Source: Hydrogenothermaceae bacterium | Lineage (GTDB): Bacteria; Aquificota; Aquificia; Aquificales; Hydrogenothermaceae | Assembly: GCA_026985705.1 (NCBI GenBank) | Contig: JALSPY010000286.1 | Location: 1-6,996 of the forward strand | Length of the DNA: 6,996 nt | Direction of reading: 5' to 3' | Shown: positions 1 to 5,368 of the stretch, piece after piece | Numbering within the stretch: position 1 is the first letter of the stretch | Layout of the letters: the number at the start of each line of letters is the position of its first letter | Made by a program: the position numbers and the translations under genes | Notes under the pieces: model-generated | Told to the model about the DNA's origin: nothing | The model's input: only the letters and a program-made list of their open reading frames with translations | The model's database searches: none

Positions 1-564
1 CTTGTATATATAATTCTCAATCTTATCGTCTAGAAAACGATTTGTTATAAGCCAGATAGATTTACAACTATACTTTTCTTTTCCTTTTAAAAGCTCATTA
101 ATATACTTTTCATTTAGCTTTTTTCTCTGTGTATAATCTAAAAAATCAACGCATATTTTTTGTCCATTATCTAATTCTAAAATAATATCTATGTTGTGGT
201 CTTTAAAAATTGGAGGCTCAAAAACTTTAAAACCTAGAAGCTCAAACATTACAGAAAATGTTCTCTCAAATTCTGTTCCCTTCATATTCCTTAAATACTC
301 TTTTTCTTCTTCAGTCCATCTGTATTTATCTATATTTTTTAGAATATTCTCAAACTCCCTTTGGGCTTCTTCCATCTGTTTTTTTAAATTTTCAGCTTTT
401 TCTTTATAAATTTCCTTTTCTTTCAAAAACTTTTCCTTATAACTTTTTAATGTAGGAATTAGATTTTCCCTTTCCCTTCTCTTTTCCTCTTGATACCTTA
501 TAAATGCATAAGTCCCAATAATTGAAGCTATTATGAACACTATAAAAATATCAATAAATCCCAT
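1..564 (-). CDS. Membrane-anchored coiled-coil protein with Mrr-like (PD-(D/E)XK) nuclease domain, partial
   Basis: The frame is open from an ATG at 564 to the left edge without a stop, giving 188 residues; the C-terminus lies outside. Residues 3-22 (FIDIFIVFIIASIIGTYAFI) form one membrane helix, followed by a charged stop-transfer and a Lys/Glu-rich coiled coil at about 24-80. From residue 94 the pattern fits the Mrr restriction-endonuclease fold: KGTEFERTF (95-103), LLGFKV (109-114), a candidate catalytic Asp in NIDIIL (D126), then a helix and SIWLITNRF (169-177), matching the family's late strand ending in TN. The strand that normally carries Q/E-x-K reads VDFLD (139-143), so the catalytic Lys appears to be missing. 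The gene starts one base after the macrodomain stop (TAA-A-ATG), implying coupled translation. The membrane anchor is well supported and the fold moderately; activity is doubtful. Confidence 0.75.
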   Translation of the reverse strand, partial: MGFIDIFIVFIIASIIGTYAFIRYQEEKRRERENLIPTLKSYKEKFLKEKEIYKEKAENLKKQMEEAQREFENILKNIDKYRWTEEEKEYLRNMKGTEFERTFSVMFELLGFKVFEPPIFKDHNIDIILELDNGQKICVDFLDYTQRKKLNEKYINELLKGKEKYSCKSIWLITNRFLDDKIENYIYK

Positions 565-565
565 T

Positions 566-1132
566 TTATTTACTTTCTGTTAATAATTTTTCCAAATTTT
601 TTTTATAAACTTTATATATACTTTCTTCAAATAGGACAAACACAACCTTTTCTACATAAATTAATTTAGGTAATAAATCTAAAACTGTCTTTAATGCAAC
701 CTTTGAGGAGCTATCTAGAGGGCATCTATAAGCTCCTGTGCTTATTGAAGGAAAAGCAACTGTTTTAATTTTATAACTATCTGCCAAAAGTAAACTATTT
801 TTGTATGCATTTGATAAAAGCTTTTTCCTTTCTTCATCAAGACTACCTGATACACATATAGGTCCAACTGTATGGATAACATACTTTGCTTTTAAGTTTC
901 CAGCTGTTGTTATAACAGCCTCTCCAAATGGTAATCCGTTAGGATACTGTTCTCTTCTGATTTTTTTACACTCTTCTAAAATTTTACTTCCACCTTTTTT
1001 GTGTATAGCTCCATCTACACCACCACCACCTAACAAGGTTGGATTTGCCGCATTAACAATAGCTTCCGTTTCTTCTTCTGTTATATCTCCAACTTTTAAA
1101 ACTAACTTCTTATTTTCTATATTAACTTCCAT
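566..1132 (-). CDS. Macrodomain protein, MacroD/YmdB-type O-acetyl-ADP-ribose deacetylase / ADP-ribosyl hydrolase
   Basis: This is a complete single-domain macro protein of 188 residues, typical length for the MacroD/YmdB class. Visible motifs are GDIT (15-18), the ADP-ribose loop VNAANPTLLGGGGVDGAIH (26-44), the strand YVIHTVGP, and the phosphate-binding loop PSISTGAYRCP. The GGGGVDGAIH form marks the hydrolytic MacroD-like branch, which deacetylates O-acetyl-ADP-ribose and removes ADP-ribose from acidic residues. The protein is expected in the cytosol. The start is the first ATG, with AAGGTAGG about 8 bases upstream. It is the first gene of a minus-strand pair with the membrane-anchored Mrr-like gene and is divergent from the SecB-like cassette. 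Family assignment is firm; the physiological substrate is unknown. Confidence 0.95.
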   Translation of the reverse strand: MEVNIENKKLVLKVGDITEEETEAIVNAANPTLLGGGGVDGAIHKKGGSKILEECKKIRREQYPNGLPFGEAVITTAGNLKAKYVIHTVGPICVSGSLDEERKKLLSNAYKNSLLLADSYKIKTVAFPSISTGAYRCPLDSSSKVALKTVLDLLPKLIYVEKVVFVLFEESIYKVYKKNLEKLLTESK

Positions 1133-1158
1133 TTGTTTAGCCTACCTTATAAATTTAT

Positions 1159-1187
1159 TTGACAAATGTATTTGTTTTAATTAAAGT
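1159..1187 (+). promoter_or_regulatory. Candidate sigma-70-type promoter for the three-gene cassette
   Basis: A perfect -35 hexamer TTGACA (1159-1164) is followed after 17 bases by TAAAGT (1182-1187), which matches the -10 consensus at 4 of 6 positions. Transcription would start near 1194, leaving a leader of about 45 bases before the ATG at 1239. The -35 overlaps a dyad at 1162-1175, so binding there could block transcription. No convincing promoter for the divergent macrodomain gene was seen in the same gap. Confidence 0.45.
1162..1175. promoter_or_regulatory. Operator-like dyad ACAAAT-GT-ATTTGT
   Basis: Two perfect 6-bp inverted arms (1162-1167 and 1170-1175) are separated by GT. The dyad lies between divergent genes and overlaps the -35 hexamer and spacer of the plus-strand promoter candidate. 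It resembles a binding site for a small dimeric repressor, but no DNA-binding protein is recognised in the neighbouring cassette, and in such AT-rich sequence a chance dyad is possible. Confidence 0.35.
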
Positions 1188-1198
1188 TTTTAATTAAA
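1175..1198. repeat. Two direct copies of TTTTAATTAAA, each containing a palindrome
   Basis: The 11-mer TTTTAATTAAA occurs at 1175-1185 and again at 1188-1198, a 13-bp period. Each copy contains the 10-bp palindrome TTTAATTAAA. The copies cover the presumed -10 region and start site of the plus-strand cassette. They could be binding sites or simply low-complexity AT sequence. Confidence 0.5.
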
Positions 1199-1238
1199 TT
1201 ATTTAATCATAAATAAATATATTAACGGAAACTTAAGA

Positions 1239-1859
1239 ATGTTAGGAAAAGATGAAATTACGGTCTTTAATATAGATGGGAAAAGTTTTACAAAAAAATT
1301 TATTCCCATAAGTTTTTTTGATTTACCTGTTGAATATATTTCTGAAGATGGTAATTATTACTTACTCTGGATAACTGATGATGAAAATGATGAAGGTGAA
1401 TGGTGGTATATTACAGAAACAAATGTAGAAGAAATTTTAAAATATCTAAAAGGAAAAATTTCCCCAAGGGATATTATCGATAAAGGGAAAACTTTTATAG
1501 GTTTTAGATATTACAATGATTATTTTTCTATAAAAAATCTCTCACCTCTTGAAGAAAAACTGAACGATGGATTTTTAACAGATGAAGAAATGCCTTCCTA
1601 TGATTATCGTCTAAATATGGATGAAAAAATATTAAAGGATATTATAAATGAATTAGAATTAAATAATGATAGGATTAAGAATATAAATATAAATCTGGAA
1701 GATAAAATTGAAACTTATATTCAACACTACAATAGCCACATTTCTATAAAGAATACCTGGGCTTTTGAAGATATGACTTTTGATATAGAAGAAAAAAGTG
1801 TTTTTTTTAAAAATTCTGTAGATATATATACTGATAAAAATACACCTTTGGCGGCTTAA
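1239..1859 (+). CDS. Acidic hypothetical protein (possible DUF6575-like), first gene of SecB-like cassette
   Basis: This 206-residue protein is soluble, with no signal peptide or membrane helix. The N-terminal half looks beta-rich: PVEYISEDGNYYLLWITDD (30-48) and EGEWWYIT (52-59), followed by EEILKYLKGKISPRDIIDKGKTF. This pattern (hydrophobic strand, acidic turn, aromatic strand, short helix with a 'K/GxIS..D' step, then ...LTDEEMPS) faintly resembles DUF6575 proteins; that match is from memory and weak. Residues 125-150 are helical and acidic. The ATG has a weak GGA 9 bases upstream. The stop is 3 bases before the SecB-like gene, so the two are surely co-transcribed. It may be a client or functional partner of that chaperone. 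No catalytic motif was found. Confidence 0.75.
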   Translation: MLGKDEITVFNIDGKSFTKKFIPISFFDLPVEYISEDGNYYLLWITDDENDEGEWWYITETNVEEILKYLKGKISPRDIIDKGKTFIGFRYYNDYFSIKNLSPLEEKLNDGFLTDEEMPSYDYRLNMDEKILKDIINELELNNDRIKNININLEDKIETYIQHYNSHISIKNTWAFEDMTFDIEEKSVFFKNSVDIYTDKNTPLAA

Positions 1860-1862
1860 AAT

Positions 1863-2345
1863 ATGGAAAATATAAATAATTTAGAAAAACTAAAAGAAAA
1901 ACTTTTACTAATAGTTGATAATATTAAAGAACAATATATAACTTTAAATGAATTAAAATTTGAAAAAGAAAAAAATTTAATAAATATAAAACCCAAAAAA
2001 GTTAGACTAGAACATAATCTAGTCCAAGAGATAAATAGCGGTGAAATCTTAAATGACGATAATGAAAAATTTCCATATATCTCTATAGCATATAGATTAA
2101 TAGAAAAAATCTATATAGATGATGAAGAAAATCCAATTGTAAATAACACAATAGAATATGTTTTACATATAATTTTAAAACCTAAAGAAGAAATTTATAG
2201 GATTATAAAAGATAAAAATGTTTTAGAAAAATATGCAAAAGGAACAGGTATTTTAACTGTCTTTCCTTATATTAGACATATGGCTAATTTCTTACATAAA
2301 GAGGCTGGTATAGACATTCCACCATATCCACCTATGAAAATTTAG
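1863..2345 (+). CDS. SecB-like chaperone
   Basis: The product has 160 residues, the usual size of SecB (about 155). The C-terminal signature is the best evidence: ILTVFPYIRHMANFLHKEAG (130-149) and IPPYPPMKI (152-160) line up with the SecB core 'iLFPyare.is.lt..ggfP.l.L.PinF'. Before it, strands such as ISIAYRLIEKIYID and EYVLHIILKPKEEIYRI fit the SecB beta-sheet. SecB-family proteins are cytosolic chaperones that hold unfolded clients; besides general export factors, the family includes chaperones dedicated to toxin-antitoxin modules (for example Rv1957 of Mycobacterium tuberculosis). The N-terminal 30 residues are helical, unlike canonical SecB. Flanking genes lie 3 and 5 bases away. The gene sits in an apparent accessory cassette rather than beside sec or gpsA genes, so a dedicated chaperone is likelier than general SecB. 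Confidence 0.7.
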   Translation: MENINNLEKLKEKLLLIVDNIKEQYITLNELKFEKEKNLINIKPKKVRLEHNLVQEINSGEILNDDNEKFPYISIAYRLIEKIYIDDEENPIVNNTIEYVLHIILKPKEEIYRIIKDKNVLEKYAKGTGILTVFPYIRHMANFLHKEAGIDIPPYPPMKI

Positions 2346-2350
2346 GTATT

Positions 2351-2821
2351 ATGGGAAAAAGAAATTTTTACTATATTTTAGTTATAGATAAAATAAAAAC
2401 AGAAGAGTTAAGAGAAAAAATTAAAAATTTATCCGAAGAATGTCCTGAAGAAATTTTAAATAATGAGATTACTAGAAGTTGTGAAATTTATAGATTTTAT
2501 AGAAGGAATATGGATAAATATCCAGTTTTTTTAAATAAAAAATACGATAATCCACATTTTGCAAAAAAAAATAATAAAACTTTGTGTTCTGCCTGTGGAC
2601 TATCAGTTTTTCTTGAGAAAGAAGATTTAATTTTCACTATAAAAAATAAATTCCCAAAAAATCAAAAATTTATTCTATTAAAAGCCAAGTTTTCTGTTGA
2701 AATAGGTAAACTCTATAAAACAGGCTCTGATAGTCATTGTGATTTTTTTCCATATAAAAATTTTAATCATGATAAATTCTTTGAAAAATTTGAGGAAATT
2801 AATTTAAAAAAACAAAAATAG
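2351..2821 (+). CDS. Hypothetical protein with CxxC and HC motifs, third gene of SecB-like cassette
   Basis: No family was recognised. The 156-residue, Lys/Asn-rich protein starts with a strand (FYYILVI, 6-12), then a helical acidic segment. It carries KTLCSACGL (76-84) and SDSHCDFFPYKNFNHDKFF (126-144). C79, C82, H129 and C130 could form a metal site, and the aromatic HCDFFPY segment looks like a conserved active or binding site. There is no signal peptide or membrane helix. It begins 5 bases after the SecB-like stop and ends with tandem stops (TAG TAA). It is co-transcribed with the chaperone, so it may be a client or the effector of the cassette; function cannot be assigned. Confidence 0.75.
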   Translation: MGKRNFYYILVIDKIKTEELREKIKNLSEECPEEILNNEITRSCEIYRFYRRNMDKYPVFLNKKYDNPHFAKKNNKTLCSACGLSVFLEKEDLIFTIKNKFPKNQKFILLKAKFSVEIGKLYKTGSDSHCDFFPYKNFNHDKFFEKFEEINLKKQK

Positions 2822-2841
2822 TAAGCTAATTTTATAAACTT

Positions 2842-2869
2842 TTTACGAAAATTTCAAATCTGTTATAAA
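2842..2869 (+). promoter_or_regulatory. Weak promoter candidate upstream of coaE
   Basis: TTTACG (2842-2847) is followed by an extended -10, TGT-TATAAA (2861-2869), at 16-bp spacing. The predicted start near 2876 would fall inside or after the GAGG ribosome-binding site (2871-2874), leaving only about 8 leader bases. The element may therefore be fortuitous, with coaE read from further upstream. Confidence 0.2.
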
Positions 2870-2883
2870 AGAGGTTAAAGGTT

Positions 2884-3483
2884 ATGCTTAAAGTTGGGCT
2901 TACAGGCTCTATAGGAACAGGAAAATCTACAGTTTTAAAGATATTCAAAGATTTAGGGGCATATGTTATAGATGCAGATGAAATTGTTCACTCACTTTAT
3001 AAAAGGAAAGATATTCAAGAAAAGGTAAAAGGCGAGTTTGGAGATGTTTTTAATGAGGATAACAGTTTAAATAGAAAGAAAGTTGCGGAGATTATATTTA
3101 ACAATCCTGAAAAGAAAAAGATTTTAGAAAGTATAATTCACCCTGAAGTTAGAAAAGAGATTAATAATAAGATAAGAGATATTGAAAATAAGGATAAAAA
3201 TGCTATAGTTATTGTTGAAGTTCCTTTATTAATTGAAACTGGACAGTATAAAGAATATGATACTGTTGTAGTTGTCTACAGTCCAAGAGATTTACAGTTA
3301 GATAGACTTTTAAAAAAAGGTTTATCTGAAGGGGAAGCTTTAAAAAGAATAAATTCACAGATGGACATTGAAGAAAAGTTAAAATATGCGAATTTTGTTA
3401 TAGATAACAGTTCCTCTATTGAAAACTTAAGAAAAGAAGTTATTAAGGTTTTTAATAATTTAAAAAAGAGGTTTGCGAAATGA
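2884..3483 (+). CDS. coaE: Dephospho-CoA kinase
   Basis: CoaE catalyses the last step of coenzyme A synthesis, phosphorylating the ribose 3'-OH of dephospho-CoA with ATP in the cytosol. The 199-residue length is normal. Visible features are the P-loop GSIGTGKS (8-15), IDADEI (29-34) with the catalytic Asp, IIHPEVR in the CoA-binding lid region, VEVPLLIETG, RINSQM and FVIDN near the C-terminus, all typical of the family. The ATG start has GAGG 9 bases upstream and places the P-loop at the usual distance from the N-terminus. It is separated from the upstream cassette by 62 bases and overlaps the downstream small gene by ATGA. Confidence 0.97.
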   Translation: MLKVGLTGSIGTGKSTVLKIFKDLGAYVIDADEIVHSLYKRKDIQEKVKGEFGDVFNEDNSLNRKKVAEIIFNNPEKKKILESIIHPEVRKEINNKIRDIENKDKNAIVIVEVPLLIETGQYKEYDTVVVVYSPRDLQLDRLLKKGLSEGEALKRINSQMDIEEKLKYANFVIDNSSSIENLRKEVIKVFNNLKKRFAK

Positions 3484-3788
3484 AAAGATGGTTAACTATA
3501 TTTTTTATTTCCTATATATTTTTATACTTTACAAATTTTAAAGCTTTAGGAAATGAAAATTTACTTTTTTCAGAGGGAATAAAAACATCCGATGTACGAC
3601 TAGAGTTAGTTTCTGAAATAAAAACTTTGGAAGAGGATTTAAAAAACCTTGAAACAAAATTAAAATCTATAGAAAGCCCTGAAGAAAAAAAACTGTTAAA
3701 GAATAAGATTGATGCTATAAAAGAAAAATTGAAAGTTCTAAGGAAACAACTAGAAGACTACAATCAACATATAGATACTGTTAGTTAA
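3480..3788 (+). CDS. Small exported or membrane-anchored coiled-coil protein
   Basis: This 102-residue protein has an N-terminal Lys-Arg followed by a hydrophobic stretch (about 4-20) and a plausible signal peptidase I site after ALG (22-24). The rest, about 41-95, is a Lys/Glu/Leu-rich heptad-like coiled coil with no cysteines, so it is probably a periplasmic or membrane-tethered oligomer. The ATG overlaps the coaE stop (ATGA) and AAGAGG lies 8 bases upstream, which fixes the start and implies coupled translation. No family was recognised. Nothing ties it functionally to CoA synthesis beyond position. Confidence 0.8.
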   Translation: MKRWLTIFFISYIFLYFTNFKALGNENLLFSEGIKTSDVRLELVSEIKTLEEDLKNLETKLKSIESPEEKKLLKNKIDAIKEKLKVLRKQLEDYNQHIDTVS

Positions 3789-3801
3789 TAACATTTATCA
3801 T

Positions 3802-3849
3802 TCCCTTTCTTTTTGATATATCATAACTAGAAAAAATTAAGATAAGGGA
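3802..3849 (+). promoter_or_regulatory. Possible hairpin sequestering the RNase Z ribosome-binding site
   Basis: TCCCTTTCTT (3802-3811) can pair with AAGATAAGGGA (3839-3849) with one bulged T (3843), and the adjoining TTT and A tracts can extend the stem. The right arm contains AAGGGA (3844-3849), the apparent ribosome-binding site 5 bases before the TTG start at 3855. If transcripts from coaE read through, the stem would hide this site. A promoter inside the loop would avoid it. The loop also holds the palindrome TGATATATCA (3814-3823). Confidence 0.35.
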
Positions 3850-3854
3850 CAGCA

Positions 3855-4838
3855 TTGAGTTTACCAAGAATTAAACATTACTTGATAAATGAAAAGTATG
3901 AAGACCCGGGAATAGTTATAGAAATAGAGAGTTTGGGAAAATATCTTCTCTTTGATGTAGGAAATATAAATAGGTTAGAGAGAGATTTATTAAGGAAAAT
4001 AACTCATGTTTTTATTTCTCATACACATCTAGACCACTTTATCGGATTTGATACACTTTTAAGAAACAAATTAGGTAAACCACATACGGTAGAGGTTTTT
4101 GGTATATCTCCGTTATCTCAAAATATACACTGTAGATTACAGGGATACACTTGGAATTTAGTTGATTTTGAGCCTCAATTAATTTTTAGAATAAAGGAAG
4201 TTGATGGAGATATTTTTAAAATCTATAACTTTGACATAAAGAAAAAATTCCAAAGGGAGTTAGTAAAGATAGAAAATATAGATACAGATATAATTTATGA
4301 GGATAAATTCTTTAGAGTTAGATTTGCAGTTCTAGACCATAAAATAAAGGTTTTAGGATATTCCTTTGAGTATAAACAACGACTTAAATTAATTCCTGAA
4401 AGATTGAAAGAGTTTAACCTAGAGGGAAAAGATATAGGAAAATTGAAAGAGTTTCTAGAAAATGAAAAAAATATCAATAATAGTTTTGTTATAAATGGGA
4501 AAAGTTATACATACAGTTTTTTAAAGGAAAGAGTAAGCTATACTATACCCGGTTATAAAATATCCTACATTACAGATGTTATTTACTCGGAAAAAAATAA
4601 AGAAAAGATTTTAAAACTTATAAAAAATTCAGATGTTTTATACTGTGAAGCGGTTTTTTTAGATAAGGATAAGGAACAGGCTAAAAAAGTTTGTCATTTA
4701 ACCTCAAAACAAACTGGAGAGATAGCTAAATTAGGAAATGTAAAAAAACTTATTATCTTTCATATATCTAGAAGATACGGAAAAAATTATGAAAAAGTTT
4801 TAAAAGAGGTAAGGGAAATATTTCCTGAAACTTATTAA
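3855..4838 (+). CDS. Ribonuclease Z-like metallo-beta-lactamase-fold nuclease (divergent)
   Basis: RNase Z trims tRNA precursors endonucleolytically at the 3' end. The 327-residue protein shows the zinc ligands in order: HTHLDH (H56, H58, D60, H61), H162 in the RNase Z-typical LDHKIKVLGYSFE, D241 in YITDV, and H303 in FHISRRY. The segment RLKLIPERLKEF...GKLKE...PGYKISYITD aligns with the RNase Z substrate-handling region, and CHLTSKQTGEIAK (H281) matches 'HsT..qA..iA'. It is unusual in lacking the N-terminal FLGTG/P motif, in reading HTHLDH instead of HxHGDH, and in having an insertion before H162. The TTG start is supported by AAGGGA 5 bases upstream. It is convergent with the YbaB gene, sharing TTAA. 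Family membership is good; exact tRNA-processing activity is likely but not certain. Confidence 0.85.
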   Translation: MSLPRIKHYLINEKYEDPGIVIEIESLGKYLLFDVGNINRLERDLLRKITHVFISHTHLDHFIGFDTLLRNKLGKPHTVEVFGISPLSQNIHCRLQGYTWNLVDFEPQLIFRIKEVDGDIFKIYNFDIKKKFQRELVKIENIDTDIIYEDKFFRVRFAVLDHKIKVLGYSFEYKQRLKLIPERLKEFNLEGKDIGKLKEFLENEKNINNSFVINGKSYTYSFLKERVSYTIPGYKISYITDVIYSEKNKEKILKLIKNSDVLYCEAVFLDKDKEQAKKVCHLTSKQTGEIAKLGNVKKLIIFHISRRYGKNYEKVLKEVREIFPETY

Positions 4839-5167
4839 CCTAGAAGTGAGTTTATATTAAATCCAGGAATATTTGGAAGTCCTACAGCTTCAGATAATTT
4901 TTCTCCCATAACTTCTTTACTTTTCTTCTGTGCTTGATTAACACCAGCTATAAGTAGTTCTTTTAACAGATCATATCCTTCCTCATCTAACAGAGATTTA
5001 TCTATTTTTATATCTACAACTTCCCCTAAACCGTTAGTTATCACTTTAACCATTCCACCGCCAACTTCAGTTTCTATTTTTTCATTTTTCATTTCTTCTT
5101 TTACCTTCTCTATATTTTCCTGCATTGTTTTTATCTGTTTCATCATATCACCAAGATTTCCAAACAT
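4835..5167 (-). CDS. YbaB/EbfC family nucleoid-associated protein
   Basis: The product has 110 residues, standard for this family of small dimeric DNA-binding proteins that coat the nucleoid and influence expression. It shows the family order: MFGNLGDMMKQIKTMQ at the N-terminus, a long helix to about residue 30, the central beta motif VGGGMVKVITNGLGEVVDI (35-53), then a helix from about 60 and GLPNIPGF near the C-terminus. A longer frame begins with TTG at 5182, but the ribosome-binding site GGAGG (5180-5176) lies inside that extension and 8 bases before the ATG at 5167, so 5167 is the start. In many bacteria the gene follows dnaX and precedes recR; neither is here. The last gene of the minus-strand group, it has a possible promoter of its own. 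Confidence 0.96.
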   Translation of the reverse strand: MFGNLGDMMKQIKTMQENIEKVKEEMKNEKIETEVGGGMVKVITNGLGEVVDIKIDKSLLDEEGYDLLKELLIAGVNQAQKKSKEVMGEKLSEAVGLPNIPGFNINSLLG

Positions 5168-5175
5168 TACCAATT

Positions 5176-5180
5176 CCTCC
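5176..5180 (-). promoter_or_regulatory. Strong ribosome-binding site of the YbaB gene
   Basis: GGAGG on the minus strand ends 8 bases before the ATG at 5167. It decides between that ATG and the upstream in-frame TTG at 5182, which would place the site inside the coding sequence. Confidence 0.85.
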
Positions 5181-5208
5181 AAAATCTTATTTTAAGGTTA
5201 TAAATTTA

Positions 5209-5237
5209 ACTATAAATTATTAAAAATTGTAAAACAA
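5209..5237 (-). promoter_or_regulatory. Candidate promoter of the YbaB gene
   Basis: On the minus strand, TTGTTT (5237-5232) is followed by a 17-base spacer and TATAGT (5214-5209), 5 of 6 matches to the -10 consensus. Transcription would begin near 5202, about 35 bases before the ATG. The -35 lies within a small inverted repeat, ATTGT-AAA-ACAAT (5226-5238), which might be an operator or the remnant of an upstream terminator. The remaining stretch between the small membrane protein and this gene holds nothing else recognisable. Confidence 0.35.
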
Positions 5238-5263
5238 TACAAAATTTATTTTTCAACTTTGCT

Positions 5264-5368
5264 CTATAAAACAAAAATTTTCAAGAGATAAATTCCTAGA
5301 ATTATTATTAACATATATATCTTCTGTATCTCAAAAAGCTCCCAGTTAATCTTAATTTCCATATTCAT
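5264..5368 (-). CDS. 34-residue single-helix membrane protein downstream of nurA
   Basis: This small gene is easily missed. The ATG (5368-5366) overlaps the nurA stop as ATGA. A strong ribosome-binding site, AGAGAGG, sits 7 bases upstream inside the nurA 3' end, and the frame closes with TAG at 5266-5264. The product starts MNMEIKINWELFEIQ, an amphipathic acidic segment, then residues 17-34 (IYMLIIILGIYLLKIFVL) form one hydrophobic helix. Such a protein should sit in the inner membrane. Good start signals plus coding-like composition support it; no homologue is recognised. It could be a regulator or a tether for a nearby protein, but nothing in the sequence shows a role. Confidence 0.6.
   Translation of the reverse strand: MNMEIKINWELFEIQKIYMLIIILGIYLLKIFVL

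Noticed and set aside
191..455. Two plus-strand open frames opposite the Mrr-like gene
   Set aside because: They are Phe/Ser/Leu-rich antisense shadows of a clear minus-strand protein and lack ribosome-binding sites.
566..1132. DarG-like antitoxin of a DarTG system
   Set aside because: The macrodomain has the GGGGVDGAIH loop of the MacroD/YmdB class rather than the DarG/ALC1-like loop, and no DarT-like ADP-ribosyltransferase is visible nearby.
801..1184. Plus-strand open frame opposite the macrodomain gene
   Set aside because: It is antisense to well-conserved macrodomain motifs and has no plausible protein features.
3814..3823. Palindrome TGATATATCA as a stand-alone terminator or operator
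   Set aside because: It has no T tail and no G-C rich stem; mentioned only as part of the larger possible hairpin.
4295..4477. Minus-strand frame inside the RNase Z gene
   Set aside because: It is the Ser/Phe-rich shadow of a real gene.
5168..5182. N-terminal extension of YbaB from the TTG at 5182
   Set aside because: The GGAGG ribosome-binding site falls inside the extension and points to the ATG at 5167; the family also begins with MFGNxGDMMKQ-like sequence.
5291..5303. Inverted repeat AATTC-CTA-GAATT
   Set aside because: It lies inside the small membrane protein gene, has short AT-rich arms and no T tail; chance is likely.
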